Positions 21,230 to 29,774 of a stretch of 30,467 nucleotides of DNA are shown here, piece after piece. The stretch lies in the NCBI GenBank assembly GCA_052033505.1, contig JBPOJN010000026.1, positions 1-30,467 on the forward strand. Direction: 5' to 3'. Source of the stretch: JBPOJN01 sp052033505 (GTDB lineage: Bacteria > UBA10199 > JACPAL01 > GCA-016699445). Below the pieces are notes generated by a model. It was not told the DNA's origin, did not search any database, and worked only from the letters and a program-made list of their open reading frames with translations. The stretch's first letter is position 1. Each line of letters begins with the position of its first letter. The translations under genes and the position numbers were made by a program.

Positions 21230-21243
21230 CTTAAACGTTTAAG
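21230..21243. repeat. 14-base perfect palindrome before the beta-helix gene
   Basis: CTTAAACGTTTAAG is perfectly self-complementary. It lies in the 46-base gap between the upstream OmpA-like gene and the beta-helix surface protein gene, 18 bases before the latter's ATG. It could be a regulator binding site or a small RNA hairpin. Nothing else supports a function. Confidence 0.3.
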
Positions 21244-21258
21244 GTCCTTCATTCTTTT

Positions 21259-22578
21259 TTAAGGATAGGTCGGAGACTGCGTCTCTTCGACGACCTTTGC
21301 GCGCGCGCCCGGCTTCAGAGAGAGATGAAACTCCACGCGGCGGTTTTCGGCGCGGCCGGCGGGGTTGTCGTGACCATCCACCTGATTCGGGGCGATCGGT
21401 TCGCGTTCGCCCTTGCCCACCGACGTCAGACGTTCGCGCGCGACGCCATGGCCGGTCAGGTAATCCACGACAGAGGCCGCGCGGCGTCCGGAAAGAGCAT
21501 CGTTATAGGCGTCCGTGCCGATCGAGTCGGTATGGCCCTCGACGCGGATACTGGAGACGTCATCGCGGTTTTTGATCAAGGCGACGATGCTGTCGAGCAC
21601 CGGGTACGAAGACTTCTTGATGTCGGAGCGGTTGAATTCGAAATGAATCTTATTCGTGCGGATGACTTCCTCGCGGACTTCCTGTCCCGTATGAGGATTC
21701 CGGTAAGACACGGCGGCAAAAACGCGGTAATCCGGAGCTCCGAGCCCGTTTAAGACACCCGTACCGCCGCCGGCCGTGAGCGCCAATGTTTTCGTCGCGA
21801 GCCAGCGAAGCGCTCCGTGCGCTTCGAGATTACGGTTATTGGCCTCGAAAAAATGATCGAAAAACGTCCAGCCGTTCATTTCGCCGATCAGCTGGACGCG
21901 CGGATGGACGGCATAGTTGACGCCCGCGCCGACCAAAAATTGATGACTGGCCGTCGTTCCGGTGGTCAATGCCGCCGACTCGCGAATTTGGGCCCCGACG
22001 TTCAACGCCGCCGACAGCTTGCCGAAAACACGTGGCGTGTCGATCGCCAAGAGGCCACCGCCGGTCACGCGTCCATTGCCCGTAAAATGGTTTTCGTTCC
22101 CGGACGGGAACGTGACGAACGGAACCACGGCGATGCCGATAGGATATTTATTATGATCCAGCAGACGGCCTTTTAAATGAACCCGAACGTCGCCCATGCG
22201 CGCACCGTCGTCGGGCGTATTCGTCCCCACCGTGCGGAATTTTTGAACCGGCACGAACGAGGCCGAAACCCCGGCGTTTACGGAATCCAGGAGCCCCAAA
22301 GCCGCGCCCGCGTGCAAAGACAGTTGTTCATTGACGACGTCATTGAGCTTAGGCCCGCCGCCTAACTGCGTGATCACGGAATCGTTACTGAACTCGGTCC
22401 AAAGTCCGGCGGCCTGGCCCCATTTACCTAAAGTTTCGGTCTGCTCGACGGTCAAATAATAACCTTGATCCGCCGCCGGCTTGAATCCGTTCGCGTCGAA
22501 ACCCGGCGCCGCCGATACGGAAGCTGCCGACATCATAAAAAGAGAAGTCACGATCCCGATGAGCCCTGATTTTTTCAT
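21259..22578 (-). CDS. OmpA-family outer membrane protein with long N-terminal barrel-like domain (copy 2)
   Basis: A 439-residue paralogue of the protein at 18079-19431. The start is ATG at 22578, chosen because GCGAGGA lies before it and a signal peptide (MKKSGLIGIVTSLFMMSAAS..) begins there; the longer frame to 22665 adds non-signal sequence. The barrel-like part has FKPAADQGYYLTVEQTETLGKWG, GAALGLLDSVNAGVSAS, VVPFVTFPSGNENHFTGNG and TAGGGTGVLNGLGAPDYRVFAAVSY. The OmpA domain has IHFEFNRSDI, IRVEGHTDSIGTDAYNDALSGRRA and GRAENRRVEFHLSL. It ends SPTYP, sharing the PTY motif with copy 1. A promoter is visible upstream (22637-22665). It is the probable first gene of a minus-strand operon that runs to the lipoprotein peroxiredoxin. 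Confidence 0.9.
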   Translation of the reverse strand: MKKSGLIGIVTSLFMMSAASVSAAPGFDANGFKPAADQGYYLTVEQTETLGKWGQAAGLWTEFSNDSVITQLGGGPKLNDVVNEQLSLHAGAALGLLDSVNAGVSASFVPVQKFRTVGTNTPDDGARMGDVRVHLKGRLLDHNKYPIGIAVVPFVTFPSGNENHFTGNGRVTGGGLLAIDTPRVFGKLSAALNVGAQIRESAALTTGTTASHQFLVGAGVNYAVHPRVQLIGEMNGWTFFDHFFEANNRNLEAHGALRWLATKTLALTAGGGTGVLNGLGAPDYRVFAAVSYRNPHTGQEVREEVIRTNKIHFEFNRSDIKKSSYPVLDSIVALIKNRDDVSSIRVEGHTDSIGTDAYNDALSGRRAASVVDYLTGHGVARERLTSVGKGEREPIAPNQVDGHDNPAGRAENRRVEFHLSLKPGARAKVVEETQSPTYP

Positions 22579-22636
22579 AATTCCTCGCAAAATTTCCTGT
22601 GCTTTGTACGCGGTTTCGCCTGCGTCAAAGAGAGGG

Positions 22637-22665
22637 CTTGTAGTGTGCCGCGAAAAATGTGTCAA
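22637..22665 (-). promoter_or_regulatory. sigma70-type promoter before the OmpA-like/beta-helix operon
   Basis: On the minus strand a perfect TTGACA (22665-22660) is followed after 17 bases by TACAAG (22642-22637), four of six matches to the -10 consensus. The expected start, near 22630, leaves a leader of about 50 bases before the ATG at 22578. A TGTCA direct repeat (22660-22664 and 22667-22671) places a second -35-like TTGTCA for the opposite strand almost on the same spot, in front of the tolC-like gene; a -10 for that direction is less clear. Confidence 0.6.
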
Positions 22666-22741
22666 TTGTCATGAAGCCGTCAGAAAATTTTATGTTTTCG
22701 CTTGCTAATTCATCGGAAGAAGATTCTTTTTAAAGTGCGTC

Positions 22742-24052
22742 ATGAACCCTAAATTTAGATTTCTACTGTTTCTTTGCGTCTTAAGTTGCGGTTTTCTGGA
22801 AGTGAGAGAGGTTCGGGCGGAACAAGATGTTCTGACGTTAGAGGAATGTTTCGCCAAGTCGCTTTCCCGTAACGAATCCCTCGCCATTCGCAAGGAAGAC
22901 ATCCACATCGCAGAGGCCCATGCGCTTCAAGCCTGGGGCACGGCCTTGCCTCGCATTGACGTGCGTGCTTCCGAACTGCTGCAAGACACGGAGAGCGCAA
23001 ACAACGGGGGAGAATCGGTCGGCGATACGTTCACGCGCCGCAGCCGACCGGAAGTGGCCGTCACGCTGCGGCAGCCAATCTTTCAAGGATTACGAGAATT
23101 CCAGGCCCTGAAAATCGCCGGAGCGGAAAAAAAGAGAAACACATACCAGTGGGACCGGGCGAAACAGAGCCTTTTCGGTGACGTCACGCGCGCTTACTAT
23201 GTGGTCCTGGAATTGGAACGCGAGCTTTCGATCCTCCAGTCGATTCGCGGAGCCCTCGCGAGCCGTATCCATGAAATGCAAGACCGTATCCGCGTGGGTC
23301 GATCCCGCGACACCGAACTTTTCACGAATCAATCTCAGCTCTCGGCGAGCGAAGCGGAAATCGCCCGCACCCAAGGCAACATCTTGTCGGCACGGGAGAC
23401 CCTGGGCTTCTTGATCGGTGAAGAGTCCGTGACACAGCGCTTAAGAGACCAGTTTCCCGTCCCCGCGCATACGCCGGCCCTGTCTTCTTTCCTGGAAAAA
23501 AAGACCGGCCGGCCGGATCTTGCGGCTTCCAGCGAAAACCTGAAACTTTCCAAAGGCCAATGGAACTATGAAAAAGGCGCGCGGCTCCCGACCGTCGACA
23601 TGACCGCGAATTATTACCCTTACCGCGTGGGTTTTTTGAAAGACATCGACTGGGACGTGACTTTTAACCTCAACCTTCCCGTCTTCCAAGGCGGGACGAC
23701 GCGCGGGCGCATCCGCGAGGCGAAAGCCGAATTTCAGCAGACACGCTTGGGCCACCAAGAAAATTTACGGCGCGCGGACATGGAAGTGAAACAGGCCTAT
23801 TATAAACTCGTCGCGGCGAAAGCGCGCGAGAACGCCTTGCAACGGGCCCAGTCGCTTTCAGGTTCTAATTACACAGCCCAGACGAAGGAATACAACTTAG
23901 GTCTGGTCAATAATCTCGATGTGATCTCGTCGTTAAGCGACTGGCAGTCGCGACGGCTTGAACACAACCTGGCGCATTACGAAACTAAACTCGCCTATCT
24001 GCAACTCCTACTCGCAGCGGGAGACATGCCGCCCAAGGAGATGCAGCCATGA
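22742..24052 (+). CDS. TolC-family outer membrane efflux protein
   Basis: A 436-residue outer-membrane channel of the TolC/OEP family. A signal sequence spans about residues 1-26, with likely cleavage after VRA. The segment VLSCG makes a lipoprotein anchor conceivable, but Leu at -2 does not fit the lipobox well. Two OEP repeats follow: L(T)LEECFAKSLSRNESLAIRKEDI opens the first and a second runs from about residue 255 (DLAASSENLKLSKGQWNYEKGARLPTVDMTANYYPY). The closing AKARENALQRAQSLSGSNYTAQTKEYNLGLVNNLDVISSL is the usual C-terminal coiled-coil and equatorial motif. Its stop overlaps the pump gene (ATGA at 24049-24052), so channel and pump are made together. Confidence 0.9.
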   Translation: MNPKFRFLLFLCVLSCGFLEVREVRAEQDVLTLEECFAKSLSRNESLAIRKEDIHIAEAHALQAWGTALPRIDVRASELLQDTESANNGGESVGDTFTRRSRPEVAVTLRQPIFQGLREFQALKIAGAEKKRNTYQWDRAKQSLFGDVTRAYYVVLELERELSILQSIRGALASRIHEMQDRIRVGRSRDTELFTNQSQLSASEAEIARTQGNILSARETLGFLIGEESVTQRLRDQFPVPAHTPALSSFLEKKTGRPDLAASSENLKLSKGQWNYEKGARLPTVDMTANYYPYRVGFLKDIDWDVTFNLNLPVFQGGTTRGRIREAKAEFQQTRLGHQENLRRADMEVKQAYYKLVAAKARENALQRAQSLSGSNYTAQTKEYNLGLVNNLDVISSLSDWQSRRLEHNLAHYETKLAYLQLLLAAGDMPPKEMQP

Positions 24053-27000
24053 CGTTATCCGACATCTCTATTAAAAACCCGGTCGCGGCATGGATGCTGA
24101 TGATCGGGTTGATTGTCTTCGGCTGGATCAGTTTTCAGCGCATGGGCATCAGCCAATTACCGGACGTCGATTTTCCGGTCATCAACGTCACCGTCGCTTG
24201 GGAAGGCGCCGCTCCCGAAGTCATGGAAACCGAAGTAACCGACGTGCTCGAAGACGCCGTCATGAGCATCGAAGGCATCCAGGAAGTTAGCTCGAATTCG
24301 CGTCAAGGCCAGGCCACGATCACGATCGAATTCGGTTTGGACCGCGACATCGACGTGGCCCTGCAAGAAGTTCAGTCAAAGATCGCTCAGGCCCAGAGAA
24401 ACCTGCCGCGTGAAATCGACCCTCCCGTCGTCGTCAAAACCAATCCCGAAGACCAGCCGATCATGTGGGTTTCGCTCGCGGGTGACAGACCCTTGCGCGA
24501 TCTCATGATCTACACGCACGACGTCTTGAAGAATCAATTTACGGTACTCCCGGGCGTGGGCGAAGTGTTCTTGGGCGGTTATATCGATCCGAATTTGCGC
24601 GTCTGGATCGACCAAAAGAAAATGACCGAGGCCCAATTAACCGTCGATGACATCCTCGACGCGATCGGCAGCCAGCACGAGGAAGTGCCGTCCGGCATCA
24701 TCGACACCGGGAAACGCGAATTCAACGTGCGCGTGATGGGCGAAGCGGCGACTTCGGAAGAGTTTTCGCGTATCGTCATACCGACACGCCATGGCGGCGG
24801 AGCGATCTGGAGTACGGTGCGCATCGGCGACGTAGCCACGGTCGAAGACGGTTTGAACGACGCCCGCCGTATTTCACGTAACCAACTAAAGCCCGCGATC
24901 GGCTTAGGTATCCGCAAACAACGCGGATCGAACGCCGTCGCCGTCGCCCAGGGCGTCAAAGAACGCGTGCTCGAACTCCAGAACACCCTGCCCGAAGGCA
25001 TGACGCTCAGCTTAGTCTTCGACAGCACGAAGTTCATCGAAGAATCCACGAGCGAATTGACCTTCACCCTGGTCCTGTCGGCCTTGCTCACCGGCGTGGT
25101 CTGCTGGCTTTTCCTGGGCTCTTGGAGCTCGACGGTCAACGTCCTGCTCGCGATCCCGACGTCAATCATCGGGTCGTTCATCGTGCTCAACTTCATGGGC
25201 TTCACGCTCAATACGTTCACCTTGCTCGGTCTTTCGCTCGCGATCGGCATCGTGGTCGACGACGCCATCATGGTATTGGAAAACATCGTCCGCTACCTGG
25301 AGCACGGTTTCTCGAAAGTCCGGGCGGCCATCGTCGGCGCGCGGGAAATCACCTTCGCCGCGGTCGCCGCGTCCATCGCAATTCTCGCGATCTTTTTGCC
25401 CGTCGTCTTCATGAAGGGCATCGTCGGGAAATTTTTCTACCAATTCGGCGTCACGATGTCGGTCGCCGTTCTCCTGTCCTTGCTTGAAGCCTTGACGCTG
25501 GCGCCGATGCGCTGCTCCCAGCAGCTCAATCTCCAGAGCGACAACATCCTCACGCGCTTCATGGACCGGTTCCTGGGAGGCTTAATTGCGTTTTACCGCC
25601 GCAGTTTGAATTGGGCCTTGGATCGTCGAGGCTTGGTCGTGATCGGCTCGATCGTCATTTTCGCGACCTCTCTTTTGATCGCGAAAACCATCAAAAAAGA
25701 ATTCGTGCCGGCCCAGGACGAAGGCCGTTTCCTCGTGCGCATCCAGACGCCGATCGGCTCTTCCATCGGAGCGACGGATGAAGCCGTACGCGCGGCCGAA
25801 GACTTCCTGATGCATCGCCCGGAGATCGAGCAGTATTATCTCGCGATCGGCGGGTTCGGTGGCGGCGAGGTCAATACGGCGATGATGTTCATCACGCTCA
25901 AACCCCGCAAAGAACGTCCCATCGTCGCCCCCGCGACGCACCGCCTTTCCCAACAGGAAATCATGGCCGTGGTGCGTGACGAGTTCAACAAACTCCCGGG
26001 CGTGGAGCGCGCGATCGCGCAGGATCTTTCGCTTTCCGGATTCAGCGCGCAGCGTGGCTTCCCGGTCGAATTCACGATCCGCGGACCGGATTGGGATCAG
26101 CTCGCAGCTTACAGCGGCACGATCATGGAAAAAATGAAGGCGTCGGGACTCATGACCGACGTCGATACGGATTACATCCTGGGCATGCCCGAACTTCGCG
26201 TCTTGCCGAATCGCGAAGCGGCTTCCTTGCGCGGCGTTTCCATCGACTCGATCGGACGCACGGTAAACGCCACTATCGGCGGCGTGCGTGCCGGCAAATA
26301 CACGCAGAACGGCAAGCGCTACGACATCCGCGTGCGGCTGACCGACAAAGACCGTCAACGCCCCGAAGACATCGGCACCCTTTGGGTGCGCAATCAGCAC
26401 GGCGAACTCGTGAATCTGTCCGACGTCACGACGCGCGTGGAAAAACCGTCGCTGCTTTCGATCACGCGCCGCAACCGTGAACGCGCGATCGGTATTTTCG
26501 CCAACATCGCTCCGGGATCTTCCCAGGCCGAGGCCTTGGCGGGCGTCCAAAAAATCGCAAATGAAATCCTGCCGGAAGGTTATCACGCCGTGTTTACGGG
26601 CAGCGCGAAAGGTTTCGAAGAGTCGTTCCAGAGCCTGATTTTCGCCCTGATCTTAGGGCTTTTCGTGGCCTACATGGTCTTGGGATCCCAGTTTAACAGC
26701 TTCCTGCATCCGGTCACCGTGCTTCTCGCATTGCCCTTCAGCATCACGGGAGCCTTCATCGCGCTGAAGCTCGGCGGACGCAGCTTGAACATTTATTCGA
26801 TGATCGGCATCGTGCTGCTCATGGGCATCGTGAAGAAAAACTCGATCCTGCTCGTGGATTTCACGAACAACATCCGCAAAAAATACGCGGACCTCGAAGA
26901 CAGGACCAAGGCCGTCCGCGAGTCGCTGCTGGAAGCCTGTCCTCTGCGTCTGCGGCCGATTTTGATGACGTCCTTCGCCACGATCGCGGGTGCGATCCCT

Positions 27001-27222
27001 CCGGCCTTAGGCCTGGGCCCCGGGGCGGAGACGCGTATCCCGATGGCCTTGGTCGTTATCGGCGGCGTCTTCTTATCGACGTTCCTCACCCTCTATGTCG
27101 TCCCGTGCGTCTACAGCCTCTTGGCACGTTTCGAAGGCCATAAGCATGAGGCGAATCTGAAAGAGGCGCTGAAGGAATTGGGCGAAACCGGAAAAGAACC
27201 TTCTACGCCGACTTTAATTTGA
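24049..27222 (+). CDS. RND-family efflux pump, HAE1/AcrB-MdtB type permease
   Basis: A 1057-residue inner-membrane proton antiporter of the HAE1 branch, with two homologous halves of one plus five membrane helices each and two large periplasmic loops. The start MTLSDISIKNPVAAWMLM is typical. Proton-relay residues are present: Asp404 and Asp405 in GIVVDDAIMV, and Lys930 in GIVKKNSILL (matching Asp407, Asp408 and Lys940 of AcrB). Family marks include GISQLPDVDFPVINV, LEDAVMSIEGIQEVSS, VLPGVGEV and FVPAQDEGRF. Substrates cannot be read from the sequence; the start and loops look more like MdtB/MdtC or related envelope exporters than CusA, since the CusA Met ligands are not evident. It is coupled to the tolC-like gene; no adaptor gene is seen. 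Its end overlaps yceD by 20 bases. Confidence 0.95.
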   Translation: MTLSDISIKNPVAAWMLMIGLIVFGWISFQRMGISQLPDVDFPVINVTVAWEGAAPEVMETEVTDVLEDAVMSIEGIQEVSSNSRQGQATITIEFGLDRDIDVALQEVQSKIAQAQRNLPREIDPPVVVKTNPEDQPIMWVSLAGDRPLRDLMIYTHDVLKNQFTVLPGVGEVFLGGYIDPNLRVWIDQKKMTEAQLTVDDILDAIGSQHEEVPSGIIDTGKREFNVRVMGEAATSEEFSRIVIPTRHGGGAIWSTVRIGDVATVEDGLNDARRISRNQLKPAIGLGIRKQRGSNAVAVAQGVKERVLELQNTLPEGMTLSLVFDSTKFIEESTSELTFTLVLSALLTGVVCWLFLGSWSSTVNVLLAIPTSIIGSFIVLNFMGFTLNTFTLLGLSLAIGIVVDDAIMVLENIVRYLEHGFSKVRAAIVGAREITFAAVAASIAILAIFLPVVFMKGIVGKFFYQFGVTMSVAVLLSLLEALTLAPMRCSQQLNLQSDNILTRFMDRFLGGLIAFYRRSLNWALDRRGLVVIGSIVIFATSLLIAKTIKKEFVPAQDEGRFLVRIQTPIGSSIGATDEAVRAAEDFLMHRPEIEQYYLAIGGFGGGEVNTAMMFITLKPRKERPIVAPATHRLSQQEIMAVVRDEFNKLPGVERAIAQDLSLSGFSAQRGFPVEFTIRGPDWDQLAAYSGTIMEKMKASGLMTDVDTDYILGMPELRVLPNREAASLRGVSIDSIGRTVNATIGGVRAGKYTQNGKRYDIRVRLTDKDRQRPEDIGTLWVRNQHGELVNLSDVTTRVEKPSLLSITRRNRERAIGIFANIAPGSSQAEALAGVQKIANEILPEGYHAVFTGSAKGFEESFQSLIFALILGLFVAYMVLGSQFNSFLHPVTVLLALPFSITGAFIALKLGGRSLNIYSMIGIVLLMGIVKKNSILLVDFTNNIRKKYADLEDRTKAVRESLLEACPLRLRPILMTSFATIAGAIPPALGLGPGAETRIPMALVVIGGVFLSTFLTLYVVPCVYSLLARFEGHKHEANLKEALKELGETGKEPSTPTLI

Positions 27223-27778
27223 TGTTTTGCAGTACGGCCAGGCGGGGATCGATTTTCTTCTTATCGCAGTCGCAATTCCCAAAATTGAGATTTTGACCGC
27301 ATTTGGCACACAGGCCTTTGCAGTCTTCGGAGCAGAGATGCCGCACCGGCATTTCGAGTAGGATCATTTCACGGACGATTTCATTCAAGTCGACCTCGTT
27401 GCCTTTGTAGAAAGAAAACGCGACGTCGTTTTCACCCAGACCTTCGTCTTCTTCGCCTTTTTCGAAGTGCATGTCTTTATGCGGGGCTAAATACACTTGC
27501 AGCGGAAGCGTCGTCTCCGCGTCGAAAAATTCGGCGCACCGGTCGCATGTGGGACGCAAATTTGCAACGACCTTGCCCGCGATTTGGACGTTGTCGACGG
27601 TCCTTAAAACATGGAGCTCCATCGAAACTTCATTTTTTTCGGGCAGGAGTTCCCCGAAAGAATCGCACACGACAGCCCCGAACCATTCGTCTTCATAGCG
27701 CTTGGGCTTTTTCTGCGCGGGAAAAGAGGCTTGGAGGTCCATCCCCTCTTCAGGGATGTCTAAGATCTTGAGTTTCAT
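27203..27778 (-). CDS. yceD: YceD/DUF177 family protein (23S rRNA accumulation)
   Basis: A 191-residue protein of the DUF177/YceD family, linked in bacteria and plastids to 23S rRNA accumulation. It has the central Cys pair motif ANLRPTCDRCAEFF, the acidic stretch with VDLNEIVREMILLEMPVRHLCSEDCKGLCAKCGQNLN, and the closing DPRLAVLQNIK, all typical. Extra Cys (GNCDCDKKK) make a complete zinc-ribbon-like cluster. In most genomes yceD is followed directly by rpmF (ribosomal protein L32); here the gene ends against the convergent pump gene, with a 20-base overlap, and no rpmF is present. Confidence 0.9.
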   Translation of the reverse strand: MKLKILDIPEEGMDLQASFPAQKKPKRYEDEWFGAVVCDSFGELLPEKNEVSMELHVLRTVDNVQIAGKVVANLRPTCDRCAEFFDAETTLPLQVYLAPHKDMHFEKGEEDEGLGENDVAFSFYKGNEVDLNEIVREMILLEMPVRHLCSEDCKGLCAKCGQNLNFGNCDCDKKKIDPRLAVLQNIKLKSA

Positions 27779-27787
27779 GGGGAGATT

Positions 27788-28537
27788 TTAAGCGGCGACG
27801 GGCTTTCGATTGTCACGGATGAGCGAGACGAATCCGTAGACGATTTTGTGCGCTAAATCCCTCATGCCCGGCAGGTATTTAGGGATGTCCGCGAGGATTT
27901 TTTCGGGATCACCACCCGCGGCGCGGATCTGCACCTGGGACCATTCCGACGACACCCAATCGCGAATCATGTCTTCGGTCATCTCGACGTGGAACTGGAG
28001 CCCGATCGCGTTACCGTTGAAACAGAAAGCCTGGTTTTTATAGTGGCTGTTCCAAGCCAGACGGTAACCTTCCGAGGGAACCTCGAACGTATCTCCATGC
28101 CAATGAAAGACCATGTGAGCTTTTTTCGGATCGACCTGGAAGAAGAGCGGATTGCGTTTGTAGTACCAATCATCGAGCCTGATCGGTGCCCAGCCAAACT
28201 CCGGGGTCTGACCCGGAGAGACGCGACCGCCCGCCGCCTGAGCGATCAACTGCGCTCCCAGGCAAATTCCCAAGATCGGTTTTTTCTGCCTCAAAAATTC
28301 CTGGATGACCAAGATCTCTTTTTGAAGCCACGGGTATTTGTCCGTCTCGTAGACACCCATCGGCCCGCCAAGGATGACCATGGCACCGTAAGCCTCGAGC
28401 TTCACGCTCGCCGGAAACACGGTGTTTTCGGAAACCATCAAAGTATCCCACGAAAACCCGGCGGTTTTCAGCTCTTCGCCGATGGTGCCCAAGTCTTCGT
28501 TCGAGACGTGCTGAAGGACTAAGATTTTTTGCGACAT
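27788..28537 (-). CDS. class I glutamine amidotransferase (GMP-synthase-like)
   Basis: A 249-residue stand-alone GATase1 protein. The glutaminase triad is complete: Cys92 in ILGICLGAQLIA, His183 and Glu185 in GLQFHVEMTED. The oxyanion region is ILGGPMGVYE. This is the YfeJ/GuaA-like subgroup that works as free glutamine amidotransferase or hydrolyses gamma-glutamyl bonds; the substrate is unknown. The C-terminal tail of about 55 residues (IRDWVSSEWSQVQIRAAGGDPEKILADI...) is common to this subgroup. It lies nine bases before yceD and 35 bases after queD on the same strand. Confidence 0.9.
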   Translation of the reverse strand: MSQKILVLQHVSNEDLGTIGEELKTAGFSWDTLMVSENTVFPASVKLEAYGAMVILGGPMGVYETDKYPWLQKEILVIQEFLRQKKPILGICLGAQLIAQAAGGRVSPGQTPEFGWAPIRLDDWYYKRNPLFFQVDPKKAHMVFHWHGDTFEVPSEGYRLAWNSHYKNQAFCFNGNAIGLQFHVEMTEDMIRDWVSSEWSQVQIRAAGGDPEKILADIPKYLPGMRDLAHKIVYGFVSLIRDNRKPVAA

Positions 28538-28572
28538 GATCTGTTCTCCTGACTGCTTACGCTACTCCTGAC

Positions 28573-28974
28573 CTATTCCTTATAAGACGCGTACGACGTA
28601 TCCGTCTCCCAAACCCGGACTTCCTCGATCGGCAGTTTTCGGGACGCGCAATAATCGTAAATGATCTTCGCGATCGCCTCCGCCGTGGGATTGGTCTCCA
28701 TCAGATAAACCGGCTCGCCTAATTTCTGCAAGGGTCCTACCAAAGGATCGTCGCGGCGCAAGAGCATCTTGTGGTCCAAATTTTCGTCGATCCAGCCTTT
28801 GACGATTTCCTTCAAATCCCCGAATTCGAAGAGGATGTGGCTCTTATCCAAAGTCTCGCCGGCCAAATGGATCTCCACCCGGCTGTTATGCCCATGCGGA
28901 TGCATGCACGGCCCGTCATAATCCAACAGGCGGTGGCCGTAGCAGAAGTCGATTTCTTTGAAGACGCGGTACAT
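28573..28974 (-). CDS. queD: 6-carboxy-tetrahydropterin synthase (QueD) / PTPS family
   Basis: A 133-residue zinc enzyme of the 6-pyruvoyl-tetrahydropterin synthase family. Zinc ligands are His in FCYGHRL and the two His of HGH. The motif CMHPHGH is CxxxHGH, the form reported for QueD rather than for animal-type PTPS. The catalytic His is in LDHKMLL, and the pterin-anchoring Glu is in VWETDTSYA. The first step of the queuosine/deazapurine pathway is therefore the best assignment, but a role in tetrahydropterin formation is possible because a PTR1-like reductase lies upstream. The start is ATG at 28974 (MYRVFKEIDF), 19 bases after the stop of the unknown gene; a longer frame to 29013 overlaps that gene. 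Confidence 0.88.
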   Translation of the reverse strand: MYRVFKEIDFCYGHRLLDYDGPCMHPHGHNSRVEIHLAGETLDKSHILFEFGDLKEIVKGWIDENLDHKMLLRRDDPLVGPLQKLGEPVYLMETNPTAEAIAKIIYDYCASRKLPIEEVRVWETDTSYASYKE

Positions 28975-28993
28975 AAGGCGTGTCTGTCTATAT

Positions 28994-29734
28994 TTACGCC
29001 CTCCGCCTGTCAATGAAGGATGGCGGGTAGCTTATCTTCGAGGACAGTCCTCTTCTTCCAACGGCATAGAGCAGATCTAATAAAGCGATCAGATAAGGAT
29101 GAACTTCCTTTTTCCTATCCGGCATCTGGTAGGGGGATGTGTGGACCCTGAAAAGCAGAACCCCCTCCTGAGCCAAACGCTCTCTGTCTCCGCGTGAAAA
29201 CGTTTCCGTGGTCGGCTGGAGAGGCAAGAGCCACTCTTCGCGAAATACCCGGAGTACGGAGACGATGGGCGCCAACTGGAGCAGGATCGATTTGGAACTG
29301 CGGTAAAGATTCGGTGCCTTCGGCCTGAACATCAAATCGGGCGCCCCCAAAATCTTCCCTATTCCTAAAAAAACATTTTCCGCAGCGGCTTCTTTTCCGC
29401 CCAATACCTGGGCACAAAACACGGACCATTTTTCCCGCGCGATTTCCACGGTGGTCCCATGGGGCAGAACCTTTTGGATTTTTGGCCCCGAGTGCAAAGG
29501 TAGGCAGGAAAAGCGTGTTTGCCCGGAGAAATGTTTCAATTTATCGATAAAATCGCACTCCAAGGCCTGCAGGACATACGACGTGGCGGCGTCCGCGTGT
29601 TCATCGGTACGGCAAATTTCCAAGAGCTTCAAACAGGTTTCGAACAAAGCCGGCGGCACGACGGAACCGCCACGAATCAAGTTCTCTTGGGTATGCAATA
29701 CGAAGTCGCGGTTGAAGGAAGAAAGGGTCCCCAT
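28994..29734 (-). CDS. hypothetical protein between a pteridine reductase and queD
   Basis: A 246-residue protein I do not recognise. It appears soluble and helical, with no signal peptide, membrane helix or known nucleotide motif. Visible features: several Cys (FETCLKLLEIC, LECDF, RFSCLPL, FCAQ), a segment HSGPKIQKVLPHGTTVEIAREKW, a SSKSILLQLAPIVSVLRVFREEWLLPLQP helix region, and a basic C-terminus (DRRRA). The ATG at 29734 has AAGG before it. It is 40 bases downstream of the reductase and 19 bases upstream of queD on the same strand, so a role connected to pterin or deazapurine metabolism is possible but unproven. Confidence 0.7.
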   Translation of the reverse strand: MGTLSSFNRDFVLHTQENLIRGGSVVPPALFETCLKLLEICRTDEHADAATSYVLQALECDFIDKLKHFSGQTRFSCLPLHSGPKIQKVLPHGTTVEIAREKWSVFCAQVLGGKEAAAENVFLGIGKILGAPDLMFRPKAPNLYRSSKSILLQLAPIVSVLRVFREEWLLPLQPTTETFSRGDRERLAQEGVLLFRVHTSPYQMPDRKKEVHPYLIALLDLLYAVGRRGLSSKISYPPSFIDRRRA

Positions 29735-29774
29735 GCCTTTTAGTCGGCATGTACTTTGAAAAGTTTCATCTTAT

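Noticed and set aside
25582..26586. 334-codon open frame on the minus strand
   Set aside because: It is antisense to the RND pump gene, whose family motifs run through the whole region.
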